Virus record (IMG/VR): IMGVR_UViG_3300030012_002384
Span: 1-20,856 of that record
From: a virus
Reading direction: 5' to 3' (one strand)
Length of the DNA: 20,856 bases
How positions within the stretch are numbered: position 1 is the stretch's first letter; every line of letters starts with the position of its first letter. A program made the position numbers and the translations under genes. This document shows, piece after piece, positions 13,350 to 19,809 of the stretch. The notes below the pieces were generated by a model that was not told the origin of the DNA, did not search any database, and saw nothing but the letters and a program-made list of their open reading frames with translations.

Positions 13350-14140
13350 TTACAAACTTCACAAGAACCTTGATCTTCATCGTACATTTCGTACTTTACA
13401 CCCAATTCTTTTTCTAAATCTTTAATAAATTTAAGTTGTTTTTGCCCAAATTCAGTATTAAATTCTTCTGTTTGTTTTTTCTTACTAGCTAACAAGCAAG
13501 GATAACAACCCACTCTATTACAACCCTCATCATATAATGAATTATATTCCCAACCATAGCTTTCGATATGGTCAAAACAATCTTGTGTATCCCAATCCAT
13601 AATAGGAAATCTTAAATTTACATTTTTGTCTAATGTTTTTGGTGTTGCACTAAACACTTCTTTATAACTATGAATTTCAGCAGAATCTAGCTCACCATAT
13701 TTCTTCTTTCTTTGGTAACTCTCATTTGATCTGATACCCAACCAAATTTGACCTTTTCTATTTTCGTAAAATCCCATTTTTTTAAACCACCTATTAACAG
13801 CAGTTTCTTTAAATCTAGCTGTGCAATGTCTTAAAATTCTGTTAGGGAATTTTTTTGTCCTTTTTATTAAATCATACATGGTCGGTGCTTCATTATAGCT
13901 TGTGTGCTGTATTTCAATGTTAGACTTTTCCTGTAAATAATCTAAATATTTATAAGTCTTAGGGTGATCCCACCCTGTATTGTAATGTAAGGGTATTATT
14001 TTTTTCTTATCAAAATGCTGTAATGCAAGTATAAAGGTAGCTGTACTATCTTTCCCACCAGACACAGGCACTATAATCTCGCTATCTGTTGGGATATGCT
14101 TGAATGTTCTTTGTGCAAATCCAAATTTCTCTTGTTTCAT
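13343..14140 (-). CDS. PP-loop ATPase, PAPS-reductase-like (DndC-like?)
   Basis: 265 residues. The PP-loop SGGKDS is at 27-32, and HYNTGWDHPKTYKYLDYL follows as in PAPS reductases. Conserved RHCTARFK has Cys near 106, IWLGIRSNES follows, and a cluster GCNRVGCYPC (Cys 207, 212, 215) and a C-terminal CEVC (260, 263) give enough Cys for a metal or Fe-S site. Family chemistry: adenylation or sulfur transfer. Next to two methylases it might take part in DNA modification, but phage PAPS-reductase homologues also occur alone. The gene is bracketed by 25-bp direct repeats, and its ATG overlaps the previous stop. Confidence 0.75.
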   Translation of the reverse strand: MKQEKFGFAQRTFKHIPTDSEIIVPVSGGKDSTATFILALQHFDKKKIIPLHYNTGWDHPKTYKYLDYLQEKSNIEIQHTSYNEAPTMYDLIKRTKKFPNRILRHCTARFKETAVNRWFKKMGFYENRKGQIWLGIRSNESYQRKKKYGELDSAEIHSYKEVFSATPKTLDKNVNLRFPIMDWDTQDCFDHIESYGWEYNSLYDEGCNRVGCYPCLLASKKKQTEEFNTEFGQKQLKFIKDLEKELGVKYEMYDEDQGSCEVCNI

Positions 14141-14159
14141 GTATCACCTATTTTAGATA
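14135..14159. repeat. 25-bp direct repeat, copy 2
   Basis: Begins TTTCATGTATCACC and ends TATTTTAGATA; differs from 13325-13349 at positions 7 and 11 only. It encodes the end of the Q-like protein and the start of the PP-loop gene. Confidence 0.8.
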
Positions 14160-14694
14160 ATGCGGATATTTCAATATTTTGTAATTTTTCGAGTAAATTA
14201 TGGTAAAAATCTTTGTAAATTGAGTAATTTTTTCTTGTTAATCCGATCATTTCTCTACGATTATTGTCATCATATATAAAGTTACCTGAGTTATCACAAT
14301 GCACACATTTAGTAATTTGGCTCAGATTTGCTATAAAACCTTTGCCATTACAGATTGGACAAGCATTTTCAATAACTTCTCGCATCGCTAAATTTATAAA
14401 TTTTTGTATTAAAGTCCTTTGATGTCCTATAGTCGTTTTGTGTTGTAATTTTTTGTCTTTTAGTAAATTTATAAAATTGTTATAAGTTTGGTAATATAAT
14501 TCTTGTGATATTAAAGACCTTGCTTTAGAGTTGTCAGCATATTTTGCTACTAGAAGGTTGTACTCAACACCAGACAAACCCCTTGTGCCGAGATAATGTG
14601 CTATATCTTCTGGTAAAACTGCATCATGGTTTTTACTCGATGGCTCTAAGCTCATAGATTTAGCAGTTAATAATTTGATAATCTCAGCTTTCAT
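14137..14694 (-). CDS. Zn-finger protein, Q-type antiterminator candidate
   Basis: 185 residues. The N-terminal half is helical (YLGTRGLSGVEYNLLVAKYA). A DnaJ-like zinc finger follows: CPICNGKGF (Cys 112, 115) and CVHCDNSGNF (130, 133), then RREMIGLTRKNYSIYKDFYH, which resembles the helix after the finger in lambdoid 82/21-type Q proteins. In that family Q binds near a promoter and lets RNA polymerase pass late terminators. No second DNA-binding motif is certain. If right, it would control the leftward late genes, which has not been shown. Alternative: an unrelated Zn-finger protein. Confidence 0.5.
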   Translation of the reverse strand: MKAEIIKLLTAKSMSLEPSSKNHDAVLPEDIAHYLGTRGLSGVEYNLLVAKYADNSKARSLISQELYYQTYNNFINLLKDKKLQHKTTIGHQRTLIQKFINLAMREVIENACPICNGKGFIANLSQITKCVHCDNSGNFIYDDNNRREMIGLTRKNYSIYKDFYHNLLEKLQNIEISALSKIGDT

Positions 14695-14989
14695 TATCTA
14701 GTTGATCTTGCAACCATTCCCATAATTCTTGTTGTGTGCCATGTTTCGACTCCCAATCGAAAGGTGAGTGATGATATGAGTCATTTGATGTCAAATGATG
14801 GTATGCGCAGAGTGTAATCCATTTACGAGATTTGAGGGATGTCCCGGTGTTGTGCGCAAGACCACGAAGATGATGAATTTGAATATTATCGCCCATCAAC
14901 CCAAGCTCCCTTCGACACACACAACACCCAACTTTTTCAATAGCAAGAGCATATCTTTTTTGTAATTCTTTAGATGGTTTTTTTGCCAT
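14684..14989 (-). CDS. HNH nuclease, Ref/DUF968-like
   Basis: 101 residues. Zn and catalytic residues sit in the order CCVC (22-25), IQIHHLRG (His 39, 40), LCAYHH (Cys 61, His 64, 65) and SYHHSPFDWESKHGTQQELW (from 71), followed by a terminal helix. That order and the closing 'HHSPFDWExKHGTQxExLW' match the Ref/DUF968 family, RecA-dependent DNA nucleases of phages that enhance recombination. It overlaps the next gene by 11 bases and begins 15 bases after the previous stop. Likely acts with the recombination genes at 16604-18244. Confidence 0.75.
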   Translation of the reverse strand: MAKKPSKELQKRYALAIEKVGCCVCRRELGLMGDNIQIHHLRGLAHNTGTSLKSRKWITLCAYHHLTSNDSYHHSPFDWESKHGTQQELWEWLQDQLDNES

Positions 14990-15004
14990 TTAAACATTAT
15001 AACA

Positions 15005-15229
15005 TTAGTCTTGATAAGTGTTCTCTCTTTGTACTTCTGCATAATAATCTGCTAAAACATCCCATTCGCTTTCAAGATTGTCTAATAATTGTTTTGCAAG
15101 ATCGTATGGACAACCTTCATCTACTAATTTTGCAAGGGCATGAAAGCGAGAATATTCCTCTGGTTCAGATTTTATTTCTTCAATCACATCAAGTGCATCA
15201 AAATAATAATTATTAAAAACTTTGCTCAT
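15005..15229 (-). CDS. small acidic hypothetical protein
   Basis: 74 residues, acidic and helical, reading SKVFNNYYFDALDVIEEIKS then YDLAKQLLDNLESEWDVLAD. ATG overlaps the stop of the HTH gene (ATGA). No family recognised. Confidence 0.6.
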   Translation of the reverse strand: MSKVFNNYYFDALDVIEEIKSEPEEYSRFHALAKLVDEGCPYDLAKQLLDNLESEWDVLADYYAEVQRENTYQD

Positions 15230-15435
15230 TCTTCAATCTCCAAACTGTACTCAGCAAACTGTTTTGTACCTGTTTCGTTATCAACCATTTGTGTTTTAAT
15301 TTTATATCCTTGTGCTTTCAAATCACTAATTCTAGCACTCAACCTAAAACAATTATATTTTTTTAATGCTCTTAAAGGGTTGATTTTTCTACCTTTTTTA
15401 AGGTCTTTTAGTATCAATTCACATTGTGTCGCCAT
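15226..15435 (-). CDS. winged-helix/HTH small protein
   Basis: 69 residues. The stretch INPLRALKKYNCFRLSARIS then DLKAQGYKIKTQM matches the HTH_39-like pattern 'PxxALxxYxCFRLxARIxDLxxxGYxI' used by many phage regulators, with the C-terminal strands forming a wing. A good SD (CAGGAG) precedes the ATG. Probable DNA-binding protein of the leftward operon; its target is not visible. Confidence 0.7.
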   Translation of the reverse strand: MATQCELILKDLKKGRKINPLRALKKYNCFRLSARISDLKAQGYKIKTQMVDNETGTKQFAEYSLEIEE

Positions 15436-15454
15436 AATTTTCTCCTGTTTTTTT

Positions 15455-15532
15455 TCATTTGCTTAGTAAGATTAATGAAAATATAATCGCACATAAGCAA
15501 AATCCTGTAAAAAATATTATAAACTCATACAT
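15455..15532 (-). CDS. 25-residue membrane peptide
   Basis: ATG at 15532, with AAAGGA eight bases upstream, to TGA at 15455-15457. The product MYEFIIFFTGFCLCAIIFSL then ILLSK is one hydrophobic helix with a short polar end. It lies in an otherwise empty gap of exactly its own size between two genes, which supports it. Function unknown. Confidence 0.5.
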   Translation of the reverse strand: MYEFIIFFTGFCLCAIIFSLILLSK

Positions 15533-15533
15533 T

Positions 15534-15890
15534 TTAGTTTCCTTTATTGTACCAATCTTTTTCTTTTCTTGTATTCGCACTAATGGTCCGCCATATATCT
15601 AGCTTTGCCATTTCCAAATCGAGTCTGCGCTTATATTTTTTGTGTTTTTCGATAGCTTTAGCAACTTTTTCTTTCGCATTTATAACCTCAATGTTAGTGT
15701 TTGCCATTGCTTCTCTTTGTCTTTGTGTGCCTTCTATTTGACAAGCATGGAGATATTCTTGATCTAATATTTGTTTCGCTTCTTCTTTTAACAGAAACAA
15801 CTCCGCTTCTGCTTTGGCTTCTTCTTCGCCAAGTTTTCTAATAAAATCACATTGTTTTTCGAGTTCTTCTTCTGATAATCTTAGTGTCAT
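15534..15890 (-). CDS. coiled-coil hypothetical protein
   Basis: 118 residues. Nearly all is helical, with heptads: MTLRLSEEELEKQCDFIRKL, KAEAELFLLKEEAKQILDQE, then VAKAIEKHKKYKRRLDLEMA and the end DIWRTISANTRKEKDWYNKG. Its ATG overlaps the stop of the replication-loader-like gene, suggesting a linked function. I recall similar coiled-coil proteins next to replication genes, with no known activity. Confidence 0.65.
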   Translation of the reverse strand: MTLRLSEEELEKQCDFIRKLGEEEAKAEAELFLLKEEAKQILDQEYLHACQIEGTQRQREAMANTNIEVINAKEKVAKAIEKHKKYKRRLDLEMAKLDIWRTISANTRKEKDWYNKGN

Positions 15891-16336
15891 TTTTTTAATC
15901 CTATCAATTTATTTTTGATTTTGTCAGGTAATTTAACAAAACTCTCTTTGGTTTTATGGTTTTGGTATAACTCTGTGAAAATTACTAATTTCTGCTCAAA
16001 CTCTTTCTCTGTTGATTTTCTTAGTGATTTCCTACCCATGATGTCAATGATTTTGTCAGCTAAGTCATCGTTTAATGGTTTTCTATCAAAGAATTTTTGG
16101 AATTTTTCTCTTAAATTGAGGTCTTGTTTTTTAAGATGTTTGATTAAGTGCGCTGGTACTTGTGGCTTCCATTCATCGACTTTGCTGTGTTCAATAAATG
16201 CCACCACCAAATCCTGATAATCGAAATCTCTGAGTGCTGCCCAAAATACAGCTTTTTGAGTCATATTGTACTTAGGTTGACTAGGATATGACTCATCTAT
16301 CCTTCGCATCAATGTTTTAAATTGTTCTTCTAACAT
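15887..16336 (-). CDS. possible replication/helicase-loader protein
   Basis: 149 residues with AAGGAGATA before the ATG. The N-terminal part, LMRRIDESYPSQPKYNMTQK then AVFWAALRDFDYQDLVVAFI and VPAHLIKHL, resembles the short helical domain of helicase loaders such as G39P-type proteins (a 'YP...T...W...L.D..Y......A' pattern). A basic helical C-terminus follows. It is the first gene leftward from the AT-rich candidate origin, which fits replication initiation. No ATPase motif is present, and the replicative helicase and primase are outside the window. The family link is weak. Confidence 0.45.
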   Translation of the reverse strand: MLEEQFKTLMRRIDESYPSQPKYNMTQKAVFWAALRDFDYQDLVVAFIEHSKVDEWKPQVPAHLIKHLKKQDLNLREKFQKFFDRKPLNDDLADKIIDIMGRKSLRKSTEKEFEQKLVIFTELYQNHKTKESFVKLPDKIKNKLIGLKK

Positions 16337-16364
16337 TATCTCCTTGCCTGATCCGGGATATTGC

Positions 16365-16431
16365 TAGTTATATATTATTAATATAATTATATTATTTATA
16401 TTATATATATATATTAATAATAATATAACTA
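16365..16431. other. AT-rich inverted repeat, candidate origin or unwinding element
   Basis: 61 consecutive bases (16368-16428) are only A or T. They lie within an inverted repeat: left arm TAGTTATATATTATTAATATA (16365-16385, 21 nt) pairs with 16410-16431 (22 nt) with one single-base bulge. Located between divergent operons, next to a helicase-loader-like gene and recombination genes, it is the best replication-origin candidate here. AT-rich divergent promoters could explain part of the composition. Confidence 0.55.
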
Positions 16432-16484
16432 CAATGTAAAAGTAAAGGTTGAATTAACGACAATATTGTAGTAATTTAGAATTG

Positions 16485-16551
16485 CTAGATGATGATTTGA
16501 GTAAAAATCTAAATGATCTGGGGGATTTTCACTTAGGGTATCATCATCTAG
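16485..16551. repeat. 12-bp inverted repeat CTAGATGATGAT, 43-bp loop
   Basis: CTAGATGATGAT at 16485-16496 and its exact complement ATCATCATCTAG at 16540-16551. The loop contains a GC-richer patch (CTGGGGGATTTTC). It sits 54 bases after the AT-rich repeat and 53 bases before the annealing-protein ATG, so it could be an initiator or regulator binding site. Confidence 0.55.
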
Positions 16552-16603
16552 TCCTAGATATCCCAGACAAAATAATTCCAGATCGTAAAAATAAGGAGCA
16601 ATT

Positions 16604-17170
16604 ATGCCTAATTTAACCTACAAAGAGGTTTGGGATGTTCTGTCAAAAAAAGATTGTACACCACATCACGAAATTATACCTCTTAAATACCAAACAAAAG
16701 ATGGCAAAACAGAACTTACTTACATTTCTTGGACCGGAGCTTGGAAAATGCTGATGGAAAGTTATCCACAAGCAACTTATGAGTTTCCAGAGGAGAAGGT
16801 GTTGCCGAATGGTTCGGTTACTGTCTTTTGTATAGTCAGGATTGAAAATCTTTCAAGAGAAATGTGGTTGCCGGTTTATGATAATCGGTATCAAAGCATA
16901 ACTAACCCCACATCTGCACAAATCAGCAACACAAGGATGAGGTGCTTAGTTAAATGTATTGCTATGTATGGACTTGGTTTATACATCTATGATGGCGAAG
17001 ATTTGCCTGAAAAACCAAATAAACCTAAAGAATCAGTAAAAGCTGATCCTCATGTTCAAGAAGTAGCCAATGCAAAAGGCAAAGAAAAAACTAAAATTTT
17101 ACAAAAAAAACTTAAATCAGGGGAAATAAATGAAGAAACAGACACAATCGGACTCGGAAATGCACTCTGA
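16604..17170 (+). CDS. single-strand annealing protein (DUF1071, Sak3-like)
   Basis: 188 residues. The N-terminal 140 are characteristic: LTYKEVWDVLSKKDCTPHHE, TELTYISWTGAWKMLMESYP, VTVFCIVRIENLSREMWLPV, then NTRMRCLVKCIAMYGLGLYI and YDGEDLP. These are the DUF1071 signature of phage recombinases that pair single strands during recombination-dependent replication. A Lys-rich tail follows. Ribosome-binding site AAGGAG is 5 bases before the ATG. The partner exonuclease overlaps its end by 41 bases, the usual SSAP-exonuclease pairing. It acts on ssDNA in the cytoplasm. Confidence 0.85.
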   Translation: MPNLTYKEVWDVLSKKDCTPHHEIIPLKYQTKDGKTELTYISWTGAWKMLMESYPQATYEFPEEKVLPNGSVTVFCIVRIENLSREMWLPVYDNRYQSITNPTSAQISNTRMRCLVKCIAMYGLGLYIYDGEDLPEKPNKPKESVKADPHVQEVANAKGKEKTKILQKKLKSGEINEETDTIGLGNAL

Positions 17171-17897
17171 GGGCAAAAAAACATACAGGATTAGCTCATC
17201 AAATGGCGCTAATTATGTATATGGTCATTACAAAGCTCGGAATACTCAGATATCAGAAGATAGAGAGGGTAAAGTTGAGGACCTTTCGGACAACCCATTA
17301 GTAACTTATGGAAACGATAACGAGAAATATGGGGTGGCAGCTTTTATAAAAAAAACGAAAACTGTTCCTGAATACATACTTGCCGACCAAGATCGTGATA
17401 GATTTGTCGTCAAAGATTGGTTAAAACTTGGTGATAAAGCTGATGCAATCATTGATATATCGGCTACACCTGATGGTTTAGTCAATAAAACATCTATTTT
17501 GGAAATAAAATGCCCAGATATGGGTAATTCTTGTTTCGATAAAGATGGCAAAGACAACACATTTGGTGTGCCGAAGAATGGATTTCCGATCCAATATCTA
17601 TGTCAATTAGCTATGCAACAAGCTGTTATGAATATGATGGTAGATGCTGATGGCGGACATATATACAAAATACAAAGGTCTTACTTGTTAGGTTGGTCGC
17701 CAAACAGGACAAGAATATGGGAATACAAATATAATCAGGAATTTATTGATTGGATTTGTAAGCAACTAGAGGAATATTCTTTATGTTTGATAGATGGCGA
17801 GAAAGTTAAGCCAAAACCAGACGATTATAAAGATATCGTGGTCGCAGAGTACGAAAACATTAAGCTGAAATGGGATTCAGCAGGAGAAAACACATGA
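17130..17897 (+). CDS. YqaJ-family recombination exonuclease
   Basis: 255 residues. The RecB/YqaJ nuclease core is visible: VTYGNDNEKYGVAAFIKKT (early helix), ISATPDGLV with the metal-binding Asp, SILEIKCPD containing E-x-K, and the QxxxY-like helix IQYLCQLAMQQAVMNMMV. It resects double-stranded ends 5'-3' to give the annealing protein its substrate. GGGGAAATAA precedes the ATG inside the annealing gene. The C-terminal 60 residues are typical of phage YqaJ proteins. ATGA overlap with the next gene completes a compact recombination operon. Confidence 0.8.
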   Translation: MKKQTQSDSEMHSEGKKTYRISSSNGANYVYGHYKARNTQISEDREGKVEDLSDNPLVTYGNDNEKYGVAAFIKKTKTVPEYILADQDRDRFVVKDWLKLGDKADAIIDISATPDGLVNKTSILEIKCPDMGNSCFDKDGKDNTFGVPKNGFPIQYLCQLAMQQAVMNMMVDADGGHIYKIQRSYLLGWSPNRTRIWEYKYNQEFIDWICKQLEEYSLCLIDGEKVKPKPDDYKDIVVAEYENIKLKWDSAGENT

Positions 17898-18244
17898 AAA
17901 TTAGTTTAACTTTGTTTCCACAGAAGATACACTCTCGTATCTTTTTGGGGATAAAAAAAATATTTAGCAGACTCAATGAGAACAATGAGAAAATCAAGCC
18001 ATTGTTTAAGAACTCTAAATTTACCATAAGAGAGGGTATACACCTTCCACCCGGAGATTATGAGCTAACAGGGTGGTATAATTGTAAAGAACTTGATGAT
18101 GATGACGATTTAGGTTCTGTAAATTTTACGATTGAGCCAAAAAAATCTGAGGGTAGCGGTAGTTTTGCTAATAACCCACAAGAAGGTATCAAGCCACAAT
18201 CAGCACCGACAGATGATTATGATGACTTTTTTGACAAGGAGTAA
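17894..18244 (+). CDS. acidic-tail protein of recombination operon (SSB candidate)
   Basis: 116 residues from the ATG at 17894, whose ribosome-binding site AGGAG lies eight bases upstream. An upstream in-frame ATG at 17870 would lie inside the exonuclease gene. The N-terminal half is mixed (KISLTLFPQKIHSRIFLGIK, then FTIREGIHLPPGDYELTGWY) and the C-terminus ends DDYDDFFDKE, an acidic-aromatic tip reminiscent of single-stranded-DNA-binding proteins. It sits between the exonuclease and a basic protein. SSB is a guess from tail chemistry and context; no OB-fold motif is certain. Confidence 0.55.
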   Translation: MKISLTLFPQKIHSRIFLGIKKIFSRLNENNEKIKPLFKNSKFTIREGIHLPPGDYELTGWYNCKELDDDDDLGSVNFTIEPKKSEGSGSFANNPQEGIKPQSAPTDDYDDFFDKE

Positions 18245-18246
18245 AT

Positions 18247-18531
18247 ATGCCAACAAAACGAGCTTATCAAAAAGATCCTAAAAAATATAAGCAAAAAAAT
18301 GCTGAATATTACAAGGAAAACAAAGAGAAATGGGCAGATTATCGTTCAAAAAAGACTCCAGAGCAGTTGGAAATTGAACGAGAAAAGCGCAGAGCAAGGT
18401 ATCAAGCCAATAAAGAGAAAGAGAAAGCTAACTCAAAGGCAAGGTACGAAAAGCTGAAAAAAGCACTAAAAACTAGTGTTTCTAACGATGAGGAACAGTC
18501 AAATCAAGATAAGGATGGCATAGATTGGTAA
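18247..18531 (+). CDS. highly basic Lys/Tyr-repeat protein
   Basis: 94 residues. Lys, Arg, Tyr and Glu dominate: KDPKKYKQKNAEYYKENKEK, ERRARYQANKEKEKANSKAR-like helical stretches and an acidic end (QDKDGIDW). It could be a long positively charged helix that binds DNA or RNA. Such 'YxKxNKEK' sequences also occur at the ends of HNH homing endonucleases, but no HNH residues are present. Last gene of the recombination operon, two bases after the previous stop. Confidence 0.6.
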   Translation: MPTKRAYQKDPKKYKQKNAEYYKENKEKWADYRSKKTPEQLEIEREKRRARYQANKEKEKANSKARYEKLKKALKTSVSNDEEQSNQDKDGIDW

Positions 18532-18543
18532 ATCGAACATAAA

Positions 18544-18576
18544 TATCTTGTAATTAAGGTAAATAAATCCTAATAT
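18544..18576 (+). promoter_or_regulatory. rightward promoter with TTAAGGTA element
   Basis: TATCTTGTAATTAAGGTA (18544-18561) is identical over 18 bases to 11152-11169. TAATAT (18571-18576) lies nine bases downstream, and TTGTAA-to-TAATAT spacing is 17. It precedes the ATG at 18621 by 45 bases, so that gene is controlled with the 11246 operon. Confidence 0.6.
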
Positions 18577-18620
18577 ATAGATATGGCATAAGCCATATTA
18601 GTTAAAAACAGGAGATTATT

Positions 18621-19217
18621 ATGACAATCAAAAATCAACTTTCTGCAATAAGAAAGATAATAGATCAACATTTAGCGAAAGCGGATGCTGAAATAAGACA
18701 AAAATTAGACATAAATTCATCTATGGAGTTAGGTAGAATTTCCTATGAAACAGATGAAAATGGCGAACTTTCTCAGTTCAAAGCACAAACAATCTTTAAG
18801 ATTAAAGGCAAAGAAAAAGAAGTAACACATTTCAAAAACTTAGTTAAATATCTTAAAAAATATAAACTTATATCAAGCACAACTCATTTTAACTCAACTT
18901 TTAGAAATAAAAGGGGTGAAAAAATAAGATTTGTTGGACTTAACTTAAATGCACGAAAAAATCCTATAATGCTAGAAGTTGATGGTAAGAAAGGATATAC
19001 GAGTGGGATAGGTTATTTGATACAAGATGGCGGTTTGAATACTGAAGAAAACATAGCATTAGTAAAAAAAGATGAAAGGTTTTCAAGCTATAAAGAAACT
19101 ATTGCTAAAGCCGACCAAATTCATGGTCATAAAGCTAAAATAGAACACCCATTAGTAGAATATGTTGATTACATACTTTGGTCAAAACATCGTATGGATA
19201 TACATAATCCACTTTAA
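18621..19217 (+). CDS. hypothetical protein under TTAAGGTA promoter
   Basis: 198 residues with AACAGGAGATTATT before ATG. The N-terminus is helical (IRKIIDQHLAKADAEIRQKL), followed by beta-type stretches (GRISYETDENGELSQFKAQT, VTHFKNLVKYLKKYKLISST, then GIGYLIQDGGLN) and HPLVEYVDYILWSKHRMDIH at the end. No family recognised. Because it shares the exact 18-bp promoter element with the 11246 operon, it is likely expressed at the same stage. A host-takeover or DNA-metabolism role is possible but not shown. Confidence 0.65.
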   Translation: MTIKNQLSAIRKIIDQHLAKADAEIRQKLDINSSMELGRISYETDENGELSQFKAQTIFKIKGKEKEVTHFKNLVKYLKKYKLISSTTHFNSTFRNKRGEKIRFVGLNLNARKNPIMLEVDGKKGYTSGIGYLIQDGGLNTEENIALVKKDERFSSYKETIAKADQIHGHKAKIEHPLVEYVDYILWSKHRMDIHNPL

Positions 19218-19243
19218 TTTAAAACAGGAGAAAAAATTGAGTG

Positions 19244-19741
19244 CTAATGCTTAGTTAAATCTTCACTATCCGACTGTTTAGAGGGCAATATTTCATTGTC
19301 CTCTTTTCTTTTGGACTCTTTTAAAATACTCAAACTATTAGCCAAATGTGGCATATCTTTGACCAAAGACTGTAGTTCTTGAACAAGCTCATCATCGGTC
19401 TTACTTGCAATATTATCGACATTGAGGTTGATATTTTGGCTAGAGTAGTTGCCTAATTCAAGTATAAGTTTTGCTACATTCATTTTGACACTATCTTGTT
19501 CTGAGTGTACTAATAGGTCTTGTAACACATTTATAGCCATGCCACTACTACTAGCAATTCTTTGCTCGTTAAATGCCCTTATTTCAGCTTGTAGCTTGTT
19601 TTTTAGGTAACTACCCATCTGTCGTGGATTTTGCTTATATCCACACTTTTGTGCGCTTTTGGTGGCATTTCCTGCTGTAGTACCTTCACAAAAGCACTCT
19701 ATAAATGCTTTTTCTTGATCTTTAGTAATTTTTTTTGGCAT
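19244..19741 (-). CDS. terminase small subunit candidate
   Basis: 165 residues from the ATG at 19741, which has GGAG six bases upstream; a TTG at 19768 is less likely. N-terminal helices ITKDQEKAFIECFCEGTTAG then NATKSAQKCGYKQNPRQMGS form a plausible HTH, followed by YLKNKLQAEIRAFNEQRIAS and the oligomerisation-like AINVLQDLLVHSEQDSVKMN. This order is typical of Terminase_2-like small subunits, which bind the packaging site. The C-terminus is acidic and variable. It is unusual in lying about 9 kb from the large subunit. It converges with the rightward gene ending at 19217. Confidence 0.7.
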   Translation of the reverse strand: MPKKITKDQEKAFIECFCEGTTAGNATKSAQKCGYKQNPRQMGSYLKNKLQAEIRAFNEQRIASSSGMAINVLQDLLVHSEQDSVKMNVAKLILELGNYSSQNINLNVDNIASKTDDELVQELQSLVKDMPHLANSLSILKESKRKEDNEILPSKQSDSEDLTKH

Positions 19742-19743
19742 AT

Positions 19744-19809
19744 TTACTCCAATATGTATAGGTAACAAAGCGATATGATCGCTGTCGTTACTAGTGCTTC
19801 TAGTATCAT
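19744..19809 (-). CDS. possible 21-residue membrane peptide
   Basis: ATG at 19809 overlaps the stop of the previous gene (ATGA), TAA at 19744-19746. The product MILEALVTTAIISLCYLYIL plus E is one hydrophobic helix. Its last codons contain the GGAG that serves the small terminase gene. Possible small lysis-type peptide; coupling is the only expression evidence. Confidence 0.4.
   Translation of the reverse strand: MILEALVTTAIISLCYLYILE
19769..19805. other. two small inverted repeats upstream of terS
   Basis: AGCGAT-ATG-ATCGCT (19769-19783) and TACTAG-TGCTT-CTAGTA (19789-19805), both perfect. They could form mRNA structure between the membrane-protein gene and the small terminase gene; no T run makes either a terminator. 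Confidence 0.45.
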
